From: an uncultured Oscillospiraceae bacterium
GTDB lineage: Bacteria; Bacillota; Clostridia; Oscillospirales; Oscillospiraceae
NCBI GenBank assembly: GCA_934573735.1
Contig: CAKTMC010000011.1
Coordinates: 20,615 to 84,614 of the forward strand
Direction: 5' to 3'
DNA: 64,000 nt
Position 1 is the stretch's first letter. Each line of letters starts with the position of its first letter. Both the position numbers and the translations under genes were made by a program. Below, one piece after another: positions 23,520-31,370 of the stretch. The notes under the pieces were generated by a model that was not told the origin of the DNA, ran no database searches, and saw only the letters and a program-made list of their open reading frames with translations.

Positions 23520-24265
23520 TTATTCTCCTCCGCGTTGTCCGCCACGCTGTCGGCATAGCCGCGCGCGTCGATGAGTGATGCGTTTCGCAGCCTTGCTATC
23601 GTGCCGTCGGCTCCGTTCTTTGTCGTCTCCGTGCAGCGGGCGACAAGGCGGTTTATCCTGAGTCCCGCTTCATAGAATTTTGCTTCGTAGTCGGTCATCA
23701 CGCCGACAGGGCCGTTCTTGTGCAAATCGTGCGTCAGCTCGTGAAGCTCCCAGCCCTCGGCTCTCAGCTGCTCCGCCGACCAGTCGAAAAGCGGGGTGTT
23801 ATCGGTCTTGAAGTGTATCTCGCCGCCAATGCCGAGGATATCCGCATACATACGCAGGAAATTCGGCGCGGTCAGGCGAAGCTTTGCGTCCCGGCTCTTC
23901 GGCCACGGGTCGCAGAAGTTTATGTATATGCGCCGCACCTTGTCCTCGGGCGCGAACATCTCTCGCAGACCCGAAACGTCGGCGCTTATAAAGCGGACGT
24001 TTTTAAGCTCAAGGTCTTTGACGCGCTCCATGGCGATTATCATCGCGTCGGGGACCTTTTCCACCGCGATAAGCTCGACCTCCGGCTCCGCCGCGGCGGT
24101 CTCTGCGGTAAAGCGCCCCTTGCCGCAGCCAAGCTCTATGCGAAGCTCCGGGCACTCGGGCATGATGTCATGCCAGTGCCCGCGCTGAGTCTCCGGCTCG
24201 TCTATCATAAGCTCCGCGCATTTCTCCATACGCGGGGCGAGGTTCGGTCTTTTTCTCATTCTCAT
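23516..24265 (-). CDS. trmB: tRNA (guanine-N7)-methyltransferase TrmB
   Basis: Protein of 249 residues. It methylates G46 in the tRNA variable loop with S-adenosylmethionine. The SAM loop IELGCGKGRFT (about 43-53), the family signature NFCDPWPKSRDAKLRL (about 117-132) and FKTDNTPLFDWS are all there. The C-terminus is about 30 residues longer than many homologues and low in motifs. It is the first gene of a three-gene cluster with xth and dusB. Confidence 0.95.
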   Translation of the reverse strand: MRMRKRPNLAPRMEKCAELMIDEPETQRGHWHDIMPECPELRIELGCGKGRFTAETAAAEPEVELIAVEKVPDAMIIAMERVKDLELKNVRFISADVSGLREMFAPEDKVRRIYINFCDPWPKSRDAKLRLTAPNFLRMYADILGIGGEIHFKTDNTPLFDWSAEQLRAEGWELHELTHDLHKNGPVGVMTDYEAKFYEAGLRINRLVARCTETTKNGADGTIARLRNASLIDARGYADSVADNAEENK

Positions 24266-24402
24266 GCTTTAATCACACTCCTGTTCAAAAGTTTAACACA
24301 AATGCGGTAAAACATCAATGAATATTATTATTGTTGTGGGATATTTGGGCTGGGTGCTGTCCTTTGCAGCGTGTCCGTTGTCGCAGTGCGGCGTAAGGAG
24401 AT

Positions 24403-24528
24403 GCCGGAGTTGAAGTTGCTGCAAGGTCTGACCCTGCACCGTGTCCCGCCTCGGCGCCCCCATCCCCCGTTCCGGGTACTTCTCCCTAAAGGGGGAAGCA
24501 AGTACAAGGCTCCCTTGAAAGGGGAGCT
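24403..24528 (+). repeat. Inverted repeat arm A flanking the pot operon
   Basis: About 125 bases from GCCGGAGTTGAAG to GGGGAGCT. They match, in reverse complement, 29489-29615 on the other side of the potABCD operon with only scattered changes. The segment contains an internal hairpin CCCTAAAGGG. Confidence 0.8.
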
Positions 24529-24612
24529 GGCGAGCAGCGCCTGAGGGGGGTTCAGTGACCGGCAAAGCACGTCGGAAATATAAAAACCGGCGCGACAATC
24601 CATAGTCCACGC

Positions 24613-24661
24613 CCTTGGCGCCCCTTTTAGGGGAGCTGTCACCGAAGGTGACTGAGGGGTC
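24613..24661. repeat. GC-rich intergenic hairpin element
   Basis: CCCCTTTTAGGGGAGC followed by GTCACCGAAGGTGAC and CTGAGGGG-type sequence. Related copies lie at 24963-25012, about 29640-29735, 47264-47352 and, more loosely, 47700-47886. Confidence 0.65.
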
Positions 24662-24873
24662 GCCATGGCAGAGAGACTGACAATAGGGAAAAGAACAGTC
24701 TGCACTGCGTCCTGTCTTTTCCCTCCTGCTCTAATCCGACTCCGGCGACCCCTTTCCCCAGTGTGCGCACTGGGGACTTCCCCTAAAAGGGGCAGCGCCC
24801 TGCGGGGCGAGAAAAGCCGCGCTCTTTCGCGCGCGCGTAGCCGTCAGCATCAGCAGCATAAATATATCTTTTT

Positions 24874-24926
24874 CTAGTCTTGTCTTATCTAGTCTTGTCT
24901 TATCTTGTCTTGTCTTGTCTTGTCTA
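24874..24926. repeat. Pentanucleotide tandem repeat (TTGTC and variants)
   Basis: Ten or so copies of a five-base unit, mostly TTGTC with TTATC and TAGTC variants; the last four or five copies are perfect. It lies in non-coding DNA. Confidence 0.85.
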
Positions 24927-24962
24927 TACCTTGAACACAAGCTGCGCGCAAGCTGAACAAAA

Positions 24963-25012
24963 AAGGCTCCCCTGAAAGGGGAGCTGTCACCGAAGGTGCC
25001 TGAGGGGTTTTC
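24963..25012. repeat. GC-rich intergenic hairpin element
   Basis: GCTCCCCTGAAAGGGGAGC is a perfect hairpin, followed by TGTCACCGAAGGTGCC and GAGGGG. It is the cleanest copy of this element in the window. Confidence 0.7.
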
Positions 25013-25046
25013 AACGGACGGCGGAAAATACTCCCCCAAAAAAAAT

Positions 25047-25078
25047 CAAGACTCCGTATGACGACATACGGAGTCTTG
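25047..25078 (-). terminator. Terminator of the pot operon
   Basis: A perfect 14-bp stem (CAAGACTCCGTATG with its complement), followed on the minus strand by eight or more T residues. It lies 12 bases after the potCD stop. Confidence 0.92.
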
Positions 25079-25089
25079 ACAGTATCATA

Positions 25090-27039
25090 TCAGCTGATTT
25101 TCAGCGTTTCCCAGAGAGTATTCACAAAGTCGAGCATCGGAGCGTCAAGGTTGCGGTAGGCGTACTCATTATACAGCACGCTGAAGTCCTCTATCTCGGG
25201 GTAGAGAATGGCCATGGCCTCCTCGCCCAGATCCTCCTGATAGCCTTCGTCCTCATAGACAAGCGAGTTCGGGGAGGCATAGTAGATATACTCGGCGTTT
25301 GCTATGGCAGGCTCGGCGGAGAGCATATAGTTTATAAATATCTCCGCAAGCTCCTTGTTCTGGCAGCAGGAGGGGATGCACATCGCGTCGATGAAGTAAT
25401 TCGTGCGCTCGGGATAGTAGAAGCGAAGATCCACGTCGCTTGCCTGCGCGTCGAGCATGGTGAAGTAGTCGCCGGCATAGTATGCGCCGACCGCCGCCTC
25501 ACCGGACTCCATCATGTTATATATCTCGTCCATGACGTAGCTCTTGACAAGCGGACGCTGCTCCTTGAGCTTTGCAAGCGCCTGCTCCCACTCGGAGTGC
25601 TCCGTGGAGTTTACGTTGAGCCCGAGCATATACTGCGCGGTCGCAAAGGCATCACGGGAGTTATTAAATTGCAGGATATTGCCGGAATACTTCTCGTTCC
25701 ACATCAGCTCCCAGCCCTGCGCGTCCTCCTCGTCCACGACATTCGCGTTATATATCACGCCGATAACGCCGTAGGTGTAGGGGATGGAGTAGATATCCTC
25801 CGGGTCGTAATACAGCCCGCGGAAGCTCTCGTCGATGTACTGATAGTTCGGGATATTGCCGAAATCGAGCGGCAGCAGCATATTCTCCTCCGCCATTCGC
25901 GCTATCATATAATCCGAGGGAATGACCACGTCAAAGCTGACGGCGCCGCTTGAGAGCTTGGCGTACATATCCTCATTGCTCGCGTAGGTGCTGTAGTTGA
26001 CCTTCACCTTCACGCCGTAGGTCTCATAGTACCAGCGCTCAAAGGCCTTTATCGTGTCAAGCGAGTCGTCCGAGCCGTCGGAGATATACTCGCCCCAGTT
26101 ATAGACGTTGAGCGTCAGGGTCTGAGAGCCGCTCGTGATGAGCACGACAACGAGAATGACCGCAAGCACTGCGGATATGCCGCCTATGGCTATGCGGCGG
26201 GCGCGGCTCGACTCACGGCGGGGACGATGCCCCTCGCGGCGGCGCTTCGGCTGGGCGTCCTGGTCGCTGTCAACAAGGTTTGTCAGTATGAGCAGGGCGA
26301 GGATAACGAAGAAGATTATCGTCGCCAGTGCGTACATCTTGGGCGTGACGGTCTTTTTCGTCATGTTGTAAATGCGGATGGGCAGGGTCTGGAAGCCGTT
26401 GCCGGAGGTGAAGTAGCTTATTACAAAGTCGTCAAGCGAGAGGGTAAAGGCCATGATCATGCCGGTGACGATACCGGGCATTATCTCCGGAAGCTCGACC
26501 TTGAAAAAGGCGCGCAGCGGAGTGCAGCCGAGGTCGAGCGCCGCCTCGGGCAGCGACCTGTCCATCTGCCGGAGCTTTGGCAGCACCTGCAGGATGACAT
26601 AGGGCAGACAGAAGGTGACGTGAGAAATGAGCATCGTCCAGAAGCTCAGGCTCGTTGCTGCGCCGAAGAGTCTGCCGACAAATACGAACATCAGCATCAG
26701 CGATATACCGGTGATGATGTCGGGGTTTATCATGGGGATATTCGTGACGGTGTCCATCGCTGTCCGCAGATATTTGCTGCGGAGCTTATCTATTCCGACC
26801 GCCGCGGCGGTACCCATAATGGTGGAGACAAGGGATGCGCTCATTGCGAGGATAACGGTATTTCTCACGGCTCCCAGCGTCTCCGCGTCCTTCAAAAGCT
26901 CACGGTACCAGTTGAGCGAGAAGCCGGAAAAGACCGACAGGCTCTTGGCCTCGTTGAACGAGAAGAACAGCAAGATCACTATGGGCGCAAAGAGGAATAT
27001 CATGATAAGGGCAGTGTAGACCTTGGACATTTTTTTCAT
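25090..27039 (-). CDS. potCD: Fused spermidine/putrescine ABC permease and binding protein (PotC-PotD)
   Basis: Protein of 649 residues joining two normally separate subunits. Residues about 1-265 are a PotC-type permease with six membrane segments and the EAA loop (LPEAALDLGCTPLRAFFKVE). A basic linker (QPKRRREGHRPRRESSRARR) leads to another membrane helix near 285-305, which anchors an external PotD-like binding domain to the C-terminus. That domain begins LTLNVYNWGEYISDGSDDS. The fusion places the receptor permanently on the pore. The start is ATG with GGAGGG upstream, 15 bases after potB. Substrate polyamines are inferred from family resemblance. Confidence 0.92.
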   Translation of the reverse strand: MKKMSKVYTALIMIFLFAPIVILLFFSFNEAKSLSVFSGFSLNWYRELLKDAETLGAVRNTVILAMSASLVSTIMGTAAAVGIDKLRSKYLRTAMDTVTNIPMINPDIITGISLMLMFVFVGRLFGAATSLSFWTMLISHVTFCLPYVILQVLPKLRQMDRSLPEAALDLGCTPLRAFFKVELPEIMPGIVTGMIMAFTLSLDDFVISYFTSGNGFQTLPIRIYNMTKKTVTPKMYALATIIFFVILALLILTNLVDSDQDAQPKRRREGHRPRRESSRARRIAIGGISAVLAVILVVVLITSGSQTLTLNVYNWGEYISDGSDDSLDTIKAFERWYYETYGVKVKVNYSTYASNEDMYAKLSSGAVSFDVVIPSDYMIARMAEENMLLPLDFGNIPNYQYIDESFRGLYYDPEDIYSIPYTYGVIGVIYNANVVDEEDAQGWELMWNEKYSGNILQFNNSRDAFATAQYMLGLNVNSTEHSEWEQALAKLKEQRPLVKSYVMDEIYNMMESGEAAVGAYYAGDYFTMLDAQASDVDLRFYYPERTNYFIDAMCIPSCCQNKELAEIFINYMLSAEPAIANAEYIYYASPNSLVYEDEGYQEDLGEEAMAILYPEIEDFSVLYNEYAYRNLDAPMLDFVNTLWETLKIS

Positions 27040-27054
27040 GCTTTACACCCTCCC

Positions 27055-27933
27055 TCAGTCGATGTGCGAGCGCTTGTCGGCAAAGCGCTGCATAAACGCC
27101 ATGCACACAAGCAGGACCACCATAAGAATAAAGGCGATGGCGGCGGCGAAGTGCAGGTTGTTTGCAACATACTGCCCCTCGATAGCGTCGCCTATCAGGA
27201 AGAACTTGCCGTTGCCGAGCTTCTGCGAGATGTAGAAGGTGCTTATCGAGGGGATGAGCACCATCGTCACGCCCGAGATAACTCCCGGCAGACTCAGCGG
27301 CCATATAACGCGGCGCAGCACGCCCGCGCCGTTGCAGCCGAGGTCGTAGGCGGCCTCGATAAGACGCTCGTCCATCTTGGCCATGATCGAGTATATCGGC
27401 AGAACCATGTAGGGGAAGTAGTCATAGACCATGCCGATGACTACGGCGGCCTCGGTGCCGATTATGTGTATGCGCCCAAGTCCGAGCGCGGAGAGAATGC
27501 CGTTAATAATGCCGGTATCCTGCAAAATCGTCATCCATGCGTAGGTGCGGATAAGGAAGTTCATCCACATGGGTATCATGATAAGCATGATTATGATTTT
27601 CTGCGTTTTAGCCCCGGCGCGCGCGATGATATATGCCATCGGGTAGCCGAGCAGCAGGCATATGAGCGTGGATATGACCGCAAGCTTGAGTGAGCGGGCG
27701 AAGATAACGAGATAGGTGTGTACCTCGCGGCTTGCGGCGCCGTCGTCAACGACGGAGGTCGCCGTGAAGAAGCGGGCGACGTTATCAAGGGTAAAGTTAA
27801 AATCCGAGTCCGTAAAGGCGTAATAGGCGACAAACACAAGCGGCACGAGAATAAACAGCACCGCCCACACCGAGTACGGCGTAAGCAGCAGCCGCTGCGT
27901 AAGGCGCGAGGATTTCTGAACCGTCTGCTTCAT
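27055..27933 (-). CDS. potB: Spermidine/putrescine ABC transporter permease PotB
   Basis: Protein of 292 residues with six membrane segments. The cytoplasmic EAA loop that docks on the ATPase is visible as LIEAAYDLGCNGAGVLRRVI. It pairs with the permease half of the PotC-PotD fusion to form the pore. The ATG overlaps the potA stop as ATGA, and potCD begins 15 bases after its stop, so the operon order is potA-potB-potCD. Confidence 0.93.
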   Translation of the reverse strand: MKQTVQKSSRLTQRLLLTPYSVWAVLFILVPLVFVAYYAFTDSDFNFTLDNVARFFTATSVVDDGAASREVHTYLVIFARSLKLAVISTLICLLLGYPMAYIIARAGAKTQKIIIMLIMIPMWMNFLIRTYAWMTILQDTGIINGILSALGLGRIHIIGTEAAVVIGMVYDYFPYMVLPIYSIMAKMDERLIEAAYDLGCNGAGVLRRVIWPLSLPGVISGVTMVLIPSISTFYISQKLGNGKFFLIGDAIEGQYVANNLHFAAAIAFILMVVLLVCMAFMQRFADKRSHID

Positions 27934-29048
27934 TCTTCTATCTCGCTTTCCGCGTCGCTCAGCTCGTCAAACTCGTTGGAGAAGGAGGAGTAGTCGCCGT
28001 ACATACCGGAATATTCGGACTTCTTCATAATGTGTATCGCGTCAGGCTCGATATACAGACCGATGTGCTCATCGACATCGACAAAATCCGTCGTCTGAAT
28101 CATCCACTTCAGCCCGTTTATGTCTACGATGATCTCATAATGCACGCCGAGGAAGGTGACGGAGGTAACAACGCCCTTGAGCATACCCTTTTCCTCGGGC
28201 ACAATGTCCACGTCCTCGGGGCGGATGACAACGTCAACGCTCTCGCGCTTACCGAAGCCCGTGTCCACACAGTCGAACACATGACCGGAGAAGCTGACCT
28301 TGTAGTCTGCGAGCATAACGCCGTCCAGAATATTGCTCTCGCCGATAAAGTCCGCGACAAAGGCGTTCTGCGGCTCGTTATATATGTCGATGGGCGTGCC
28401 TATCTGCTGGATGCGTCCCTCTGCCATGACAACGACGGTGTCGGACATGGAAAGCGCCTCCTCCTGGTCGTGCGTGACAAAGACGAAGGTGATGCCCATG
28501 GCCTTCTGGATGTTTTTAAGCTCCTGCTGCATATCCTTGCGGAGCTTGAGGTCGAGAGCTGCGAGCGGCTCGTCGAGCAGGAGCACCTTGGGACGGCTGA
28601 CAAGGGCGCGGGCGATGGCGACGCGCTGCTGCTGACCTCCGGAAAGACTGGTGACGCTTCTGTGCTCAAAGCCCGTGAGCGCGACCATCTTGAGCATTTC
28701 GCCGACGCGCTGCTCTATCTCCTCGCGGGGGACCTTCTTCTCGCGCAGGGGGAAGGCTACGTTTTCAAACACGTTGAGATGCGGGAAGAGGGCGTAGCGC
28801 TGAAAAACGGTGTTGACATTGCGCTTATACGGGGGAAGCTCGTTTATGTTCTCGCCCATGAAAATAACGTCGCCCTCGTCGGGAGTCGTAAAGCCGCCGA
28901 TGAGACGCAGCGTAGTGGTCTTGCCGCAGCCGGAGGGACCGAGCAGGGTGAGAAATTCGTTGTCGTAAATGTCAAGATTGATATGATCGAGAACTACCTC
29001 GCCGTCAAAGGACTTGCTGATGTTTTTGAGCTCTATGATTTTCTTCAT
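27930..29048 (-). CDS. potA: Spermidine/putrescine ABC transporter ATP-binding protein PotA
   Basis: Protein of 372 residues. Walker A GPSGCGKTT (about 39-47), Q-loop in NTVFQRYALFPH, signature LSGGQQQRVAIARAL, Walker B VLLLDEPLAALD and the switch His in FVTHDQEEAL define the ATPase. The C-terminal 120 residues are a TOBE-type regulatory domain (VVIRPEDVDIVPEE). I start at the ATG at 29048, seven bases after GGGGG; another ATG at 29054 is only one base from that site. A terminator stands directly upstream of the ribosome site, so expression depends on antitermination or read-through. Confidence 0.95.
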   Translation of the reverse strand: MKKIIELKNISKSFDGEVVLDHINLDIYDNEFLTLLGPSGCGKTTTLRLIGGFTTPDEGDVIFMGENINELPPYKRNVNTVFQRYALFPHLNVFENVAFPLREKKVPREEIEQRVGEMLKMVALTGFEHRSVTSLSGGQQQRVAIARALVSRPKVLLLDEPLAALDLKLRKDMQQELKNIQKAMGITFVFVTHDQEEALSMSDTVVVMAEGRIQQIGTPIDIYNEPQNAFVADFIGESNILDGVMLADYKVSFSGHVFDCVDTGFGKRESVDVVIRPEDVDIVPEEKGMLKGVVTSVTFLGVHYEIIVDINGLKWMIQTTDFVDVDEHIGLYIEPDAIHIMKKSEYSGMYGDYSSFSNEFDELSDAESEIEE

Positions 29049-29060
29049 GTCCATGCCCCC

Positions 29061-29102
29061 AAAATAAAAAAAGTGACGCATGCCGCAAAGCATACGTCAC
29101 TT
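29061..29102 (-). terminator. Terminator in the potA leader
   Basis: Arms 29071-29083 and 29090-29102 form a stem of about 13 bp with two mismatches, followed on the minus strand by a T-run that ends just before the potA ribosome site. It is either an attenuator or the end of a free-standing RNA. Confidence 0.85.
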
Positions 29103-29406
29103 GTAAAGCCTATCCTCCCCGGCGTAAAAGCCGGAGTATATCAAGCCTCTTTTGGTATGAGAGTCTATATAGCAAAGATTACTTTTACTACTCTTATTGA
29201 CCATTTCACAAGTTTGTATGCCTGTAAAGCATCGGTTTATAGTAACCAACTTATAAAACTTGAGCTTTTAACTCAATCAATAAGGCAACAGAAGTTGCCG
29301 CCGCCTTCCGCGGAAAATCGGCATTCGACCCGGCTGTCCGTCTGGCCTTGGCCGCCCGTGGGCGGCGGTCGTATCCTGCTTCGGATAAACTCATATCCAA
29401 TTGAGA
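29103..29406 (-). ncRNA. Structured leader RNA upstream of potA
   Basis: About 300 bases between a strong promoter and a terminator. CCGCCGCC near the 5' end can pair with GGCGGCGG about 60 bases on, or CCGCCC can pair locally with GGGCGG, so two folds compete. Further stems are GGCAAC-GTTGCC, TTGAG-CTCAA and CTCCGGC-GCCGGGGAG. The 5' half is also open as a 47-codon frame (29394-29251), but its GC-rich, stem-forming make-up suggests RNA constraint. It may be a riboswitch-type leader or an independent clostridial RNA of the raiA kind; I cannot name it with confidence. Confidence 0.6.
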
Positions 29407-29412
29407 CGACTC

Positions 29413-29441
29413 ATTTTAACAGTATTCAACAGCATTGTCAA
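29413..29441 (-). promoter_or_regulatory. Promoter of the potA leader
   Basis: On the minus strand TTGACA (29441-29436), 17-base spacer, TAAAAT (29418-29413). Transcription would start near 29406. Confidence 0.85.
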
Positions 29442-29488
29442 TGATAATTTTTTAATTTGGGGAAGTTTTTTTGCGGCTTGCCGCGAAG

Positions 29489-29615
29489 AGCTCCCCCTGA
29501 AGGGGAAGCCTTGCACTTGCTTCCCCCTTTAGGGGGAAGTACCCGGAACGGGGGATGGGGGCGCCGAGGTGGGATAAGTGCCAAGGTCAGACCTTGCAGC
29601 AGCTTCAACTCCGGC
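29489..29615 (-). repeat. Inverted repeat arm B flanking the pot operon
   Basis: Reverse-complement partner of 24403-24528. It lies about 50 bases upstream of the potA leader promoter, so the two arms bracket the whole transcription unit. Differences are single bases and a few short stretches. Confidence 0.8.
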
Positions 29616-29745
29616 GCCCCCTCAGTCTCGCTTGCGCTCGCCAGCTCCCCCTGAAGGGGAAGCCAAGGGCGTAAACGGTAAACCCCTCAGTCACCTGCGG
29701 TGACAGCTCCCCTTTCAGGGTAGCCAAGGGCGCTGCTTGTGTGCA
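29616..29745. repeat. Cluster of GC-rich intergenic hairpin elements
   Basis: Two partial copies: CAGCTCCCCCTGAAGGGGAAG near 29641, and CCTCAGTCACCTGCGGTGAC with CTCCCCTTTCAGGG at about 29686-29720. No gene is seen. Confidence 0.6.
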
Positions 29746-29784
29746 GTCGTGCCGATTCATACGTTTCCTAAAGCCATGTCAAGC

Positions 29785-29822
29785 AAAAATGAAGCTCTAC
29801 CCAAGCGGGCAGAGCTTCATTT
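29785..29822 (-). terminator. Terminator of the kinase/lipoprotein unit
   Basis: ATGAAGCTCT (29789-29798) pairs with AGAGCTTCAT (29811-29820) and is followed by T residues on the minus strand. Confidence 0.8.
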
Positions 29823-29847
29823 CTACTCATTTACATCCATATTATAT

Positions 29848-30726
29848 TCACACGCTCACATCCACCCACATGACCGGGCGGATGCCCCAGGAGCTGCGGT
29901 GGATTATATAGCCGTACTCACTTATCTCCGCAAGGGCGCTGACATATGCCGCATCACGGCTGTACACGCCCGGGGAACGCAGCCACCACCAGCCGTTACG
30001 CATTGCGTTGCGCACGCTGTCACGGTGGGCGGCGTAGTCCGTCACGGGGGCAAGAAGCTGCTCACGGCTCAGACAGTGCGCCTCATCAAGACTCAAAAGA
30101 TATATCCTGTCGAGCGTATTGCCGCCGCCGGGAGTGCCGTATCTTGCGTTATCCTTATTTTCAAGCTCCGTCTCTGCAATGAGCTTGCTCTCGTTTTCGC
30201 TGAAGGCGGCGCTAATGAAGTCCTCATTCAGCCATGTACGCAGGGTACATTCCTCCCATGTGGAGGTACCGTCAAAAACATCGTGATAGGGCTGAGTATC
30301 CAGAACGCAGCGGCTCATAAGCTGAACCTTATCGCCCTCGCGCGCGAGAAGCATCCACTCGATGGGCTCCTCGCCGTTTTCCGCCACATCGTCCTGCTCG
30401 TAGCTGCCCAATATAACGTAATCGCCTATCGGCGCGGCGCTTATCTCCGCCTTGAGACGCAGAAGCTCCGCATCCTCGCCGTCTATCCCCTCAAGCAAGT
30501 CCTCCGCCGCCCCATACTCGCCGCCGCGTATAAGCTCACGCGCCCGCTCCAGCGGTGTCGGCGTGGGCTCCGGTGTGGGCTCGGGCGTAGGCTCCGGGCT
30601 CGGAGTAGGGACAGGCTCCGCAGCTTCGTCCGCCTCCGTCGCCGAGGTCACGGTGCCGCAGGCACAGAGCGTAAGAAGCATTATTAAAATCAAAATCGCT
30701 ATGCCGGTTTTTCGCAAAAGTGTCAT
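29848..30726 (-). CDS. Lipoprotein with DUF6273-type domain
   Basis: Protein of 292 residues from the ATG at 30726; a TTG twelve codons earlier overlaps the upstream gene. A lipobox (LLTLCACG) follows the signal helix, so it is anchored on the outer face of the membrane. A Pro-Thr-Glu linker (EPTPEPTPEPTPTP) leads to a short helical region and then a C-terminal domain of about 170 residues. That domain contains PIEWMLLAREGDKVQLMSR, LRTWLNEDFISAAFSENE and WWWLRSPG, the marks of DUF6273, a formylglycine-enzyme-like fold of unknown function. It follows the kinase-like gene by 19 bases. Confidence 0.82.
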   Translation of the reverse strand: MTLLRKTGIAILILIMLLTLCACGTVTSATEADEAAEPVPTPSPEPTPEPTPEPTPTPLERARELIRGGEYGAAEDLLEGIDGEDAELLRLKAEISAAPIGDYVILGSYEQDDVAENGEEPIEWMLLAREGDKVQLMSRCVLDTQPYHDVFDGTSTWEECTLRTWLNEDFISAAFSENESKLIAETELENKDNARYGTPGGGNTLDRIYLLSLDEAHCLSREQLLAPVTDYAAHRDSVRNAMRNGWWWLRSPGVYSRDAAYVSALAEISEYGYIIHRSSWGIRPVMWVDVSV

Positions 30727-30745
30727 ACCAAGTTTTCTCGCTTTT

Positions 30746-31333
30746 TTATTTTCTTGCTGCAATAAATGTCTTTATGACGTCAACCGCGCCCTGAACGCCG
30801 ATACGTCCGCTGTCAATGCATAGGTCATAGTTCTCCGCGTCGCCCCAGAGCTGGTCGGTGTAGTAGCGATAAAAGCTTGAGCGATCCTTATCGACCTCTT
30901 TTATAAGCTTTTTCGCCTGCTCCTCGGTGAGGTTCTTACGCTTCATGATGGTCTTGATGCGGGTCGGCATATCGCCCATGATGAAAACGCGCACCACGTC
31001 GTCCCGGTTGCGGAGGATATAATCCGCGCAGCGGCCGACAAAGATGCAGTCACCCTTCTCAGCAAGCGAACGCATAACGTCAAACTGCGCGGAGGCGACC
31101 TGCATATTCAGGCGGAAGCCCTCGTTGATGCCGACATAGTGTGGCACGGGGACTATATATGCGTTGACGCGCTTTTCATCATAGGAATCGAAAATCTCCT
31201 TGCTGAAATGGGAGTTCTCCGCCGCCTCATCGACAATTTCCTTGTCATAGCAGCGATAGTTGAGCTCCTTTGCCAGCGCGCGGGCGATGTCATGTCCGTT
31301 GCTGCCGTGCTGTCTGCCCAATGTAATTATCAT
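30746..31333 (-). CDS. Cytidylate kinase-like protein
   Basis: Protein of 195 residues of the cytidylate-kinase-like family common in Firmicutes. The start ITLGRQHGSNGHDIARALAK resembles a P-loop but with a Gly-Ser-Asn-Gly variant in place of GxGKS. Then come CYDKEIVDEAAE, FVGRCADYILRNRDDVVRVF, and the lid-like DKDRSSFYRYYTDQLWGD. The phosphate acceptor is unknown; the true essential cytidylate kinase is a different family. GGAGA precedes the ATG. The DUF6273 lipoprotein lies immediately downstream and probably shares its transcript. Confidence 0.85.
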   Translation of the reverse strand: MIITLGRQHGSNGHDIARALAKELNYRCYDKEIVDEAAENSHFSKEIFDSYDEKRVNAYIVPVPHYVGINEGFRLNMQVASAQFDVMRSLAEKGDCIFVGRCADYILRNRDDVVRVFIMGDMPTRIKTIMKRKNLTEEQAKKLIKEVDKDRSSFYRYYTDQLWGDAENYDLCIDSGRIGVQGAVDVIKTFIAARK

Positions 31334-31370
31334 TCAAACACATCTCCTTTTTGAAAAATAGTCCAATACT

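Larger units (their letters stand above)
24266..25046. other. Gene-free region rich in short repeats
   Basis: No coding region is supported in about 780 bases. It holds one arm of a long inverted repeat, further copies of a GC-rich hairpin element, and a pentanucleotide tract; each is listed separately. Confidence 0.6.
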
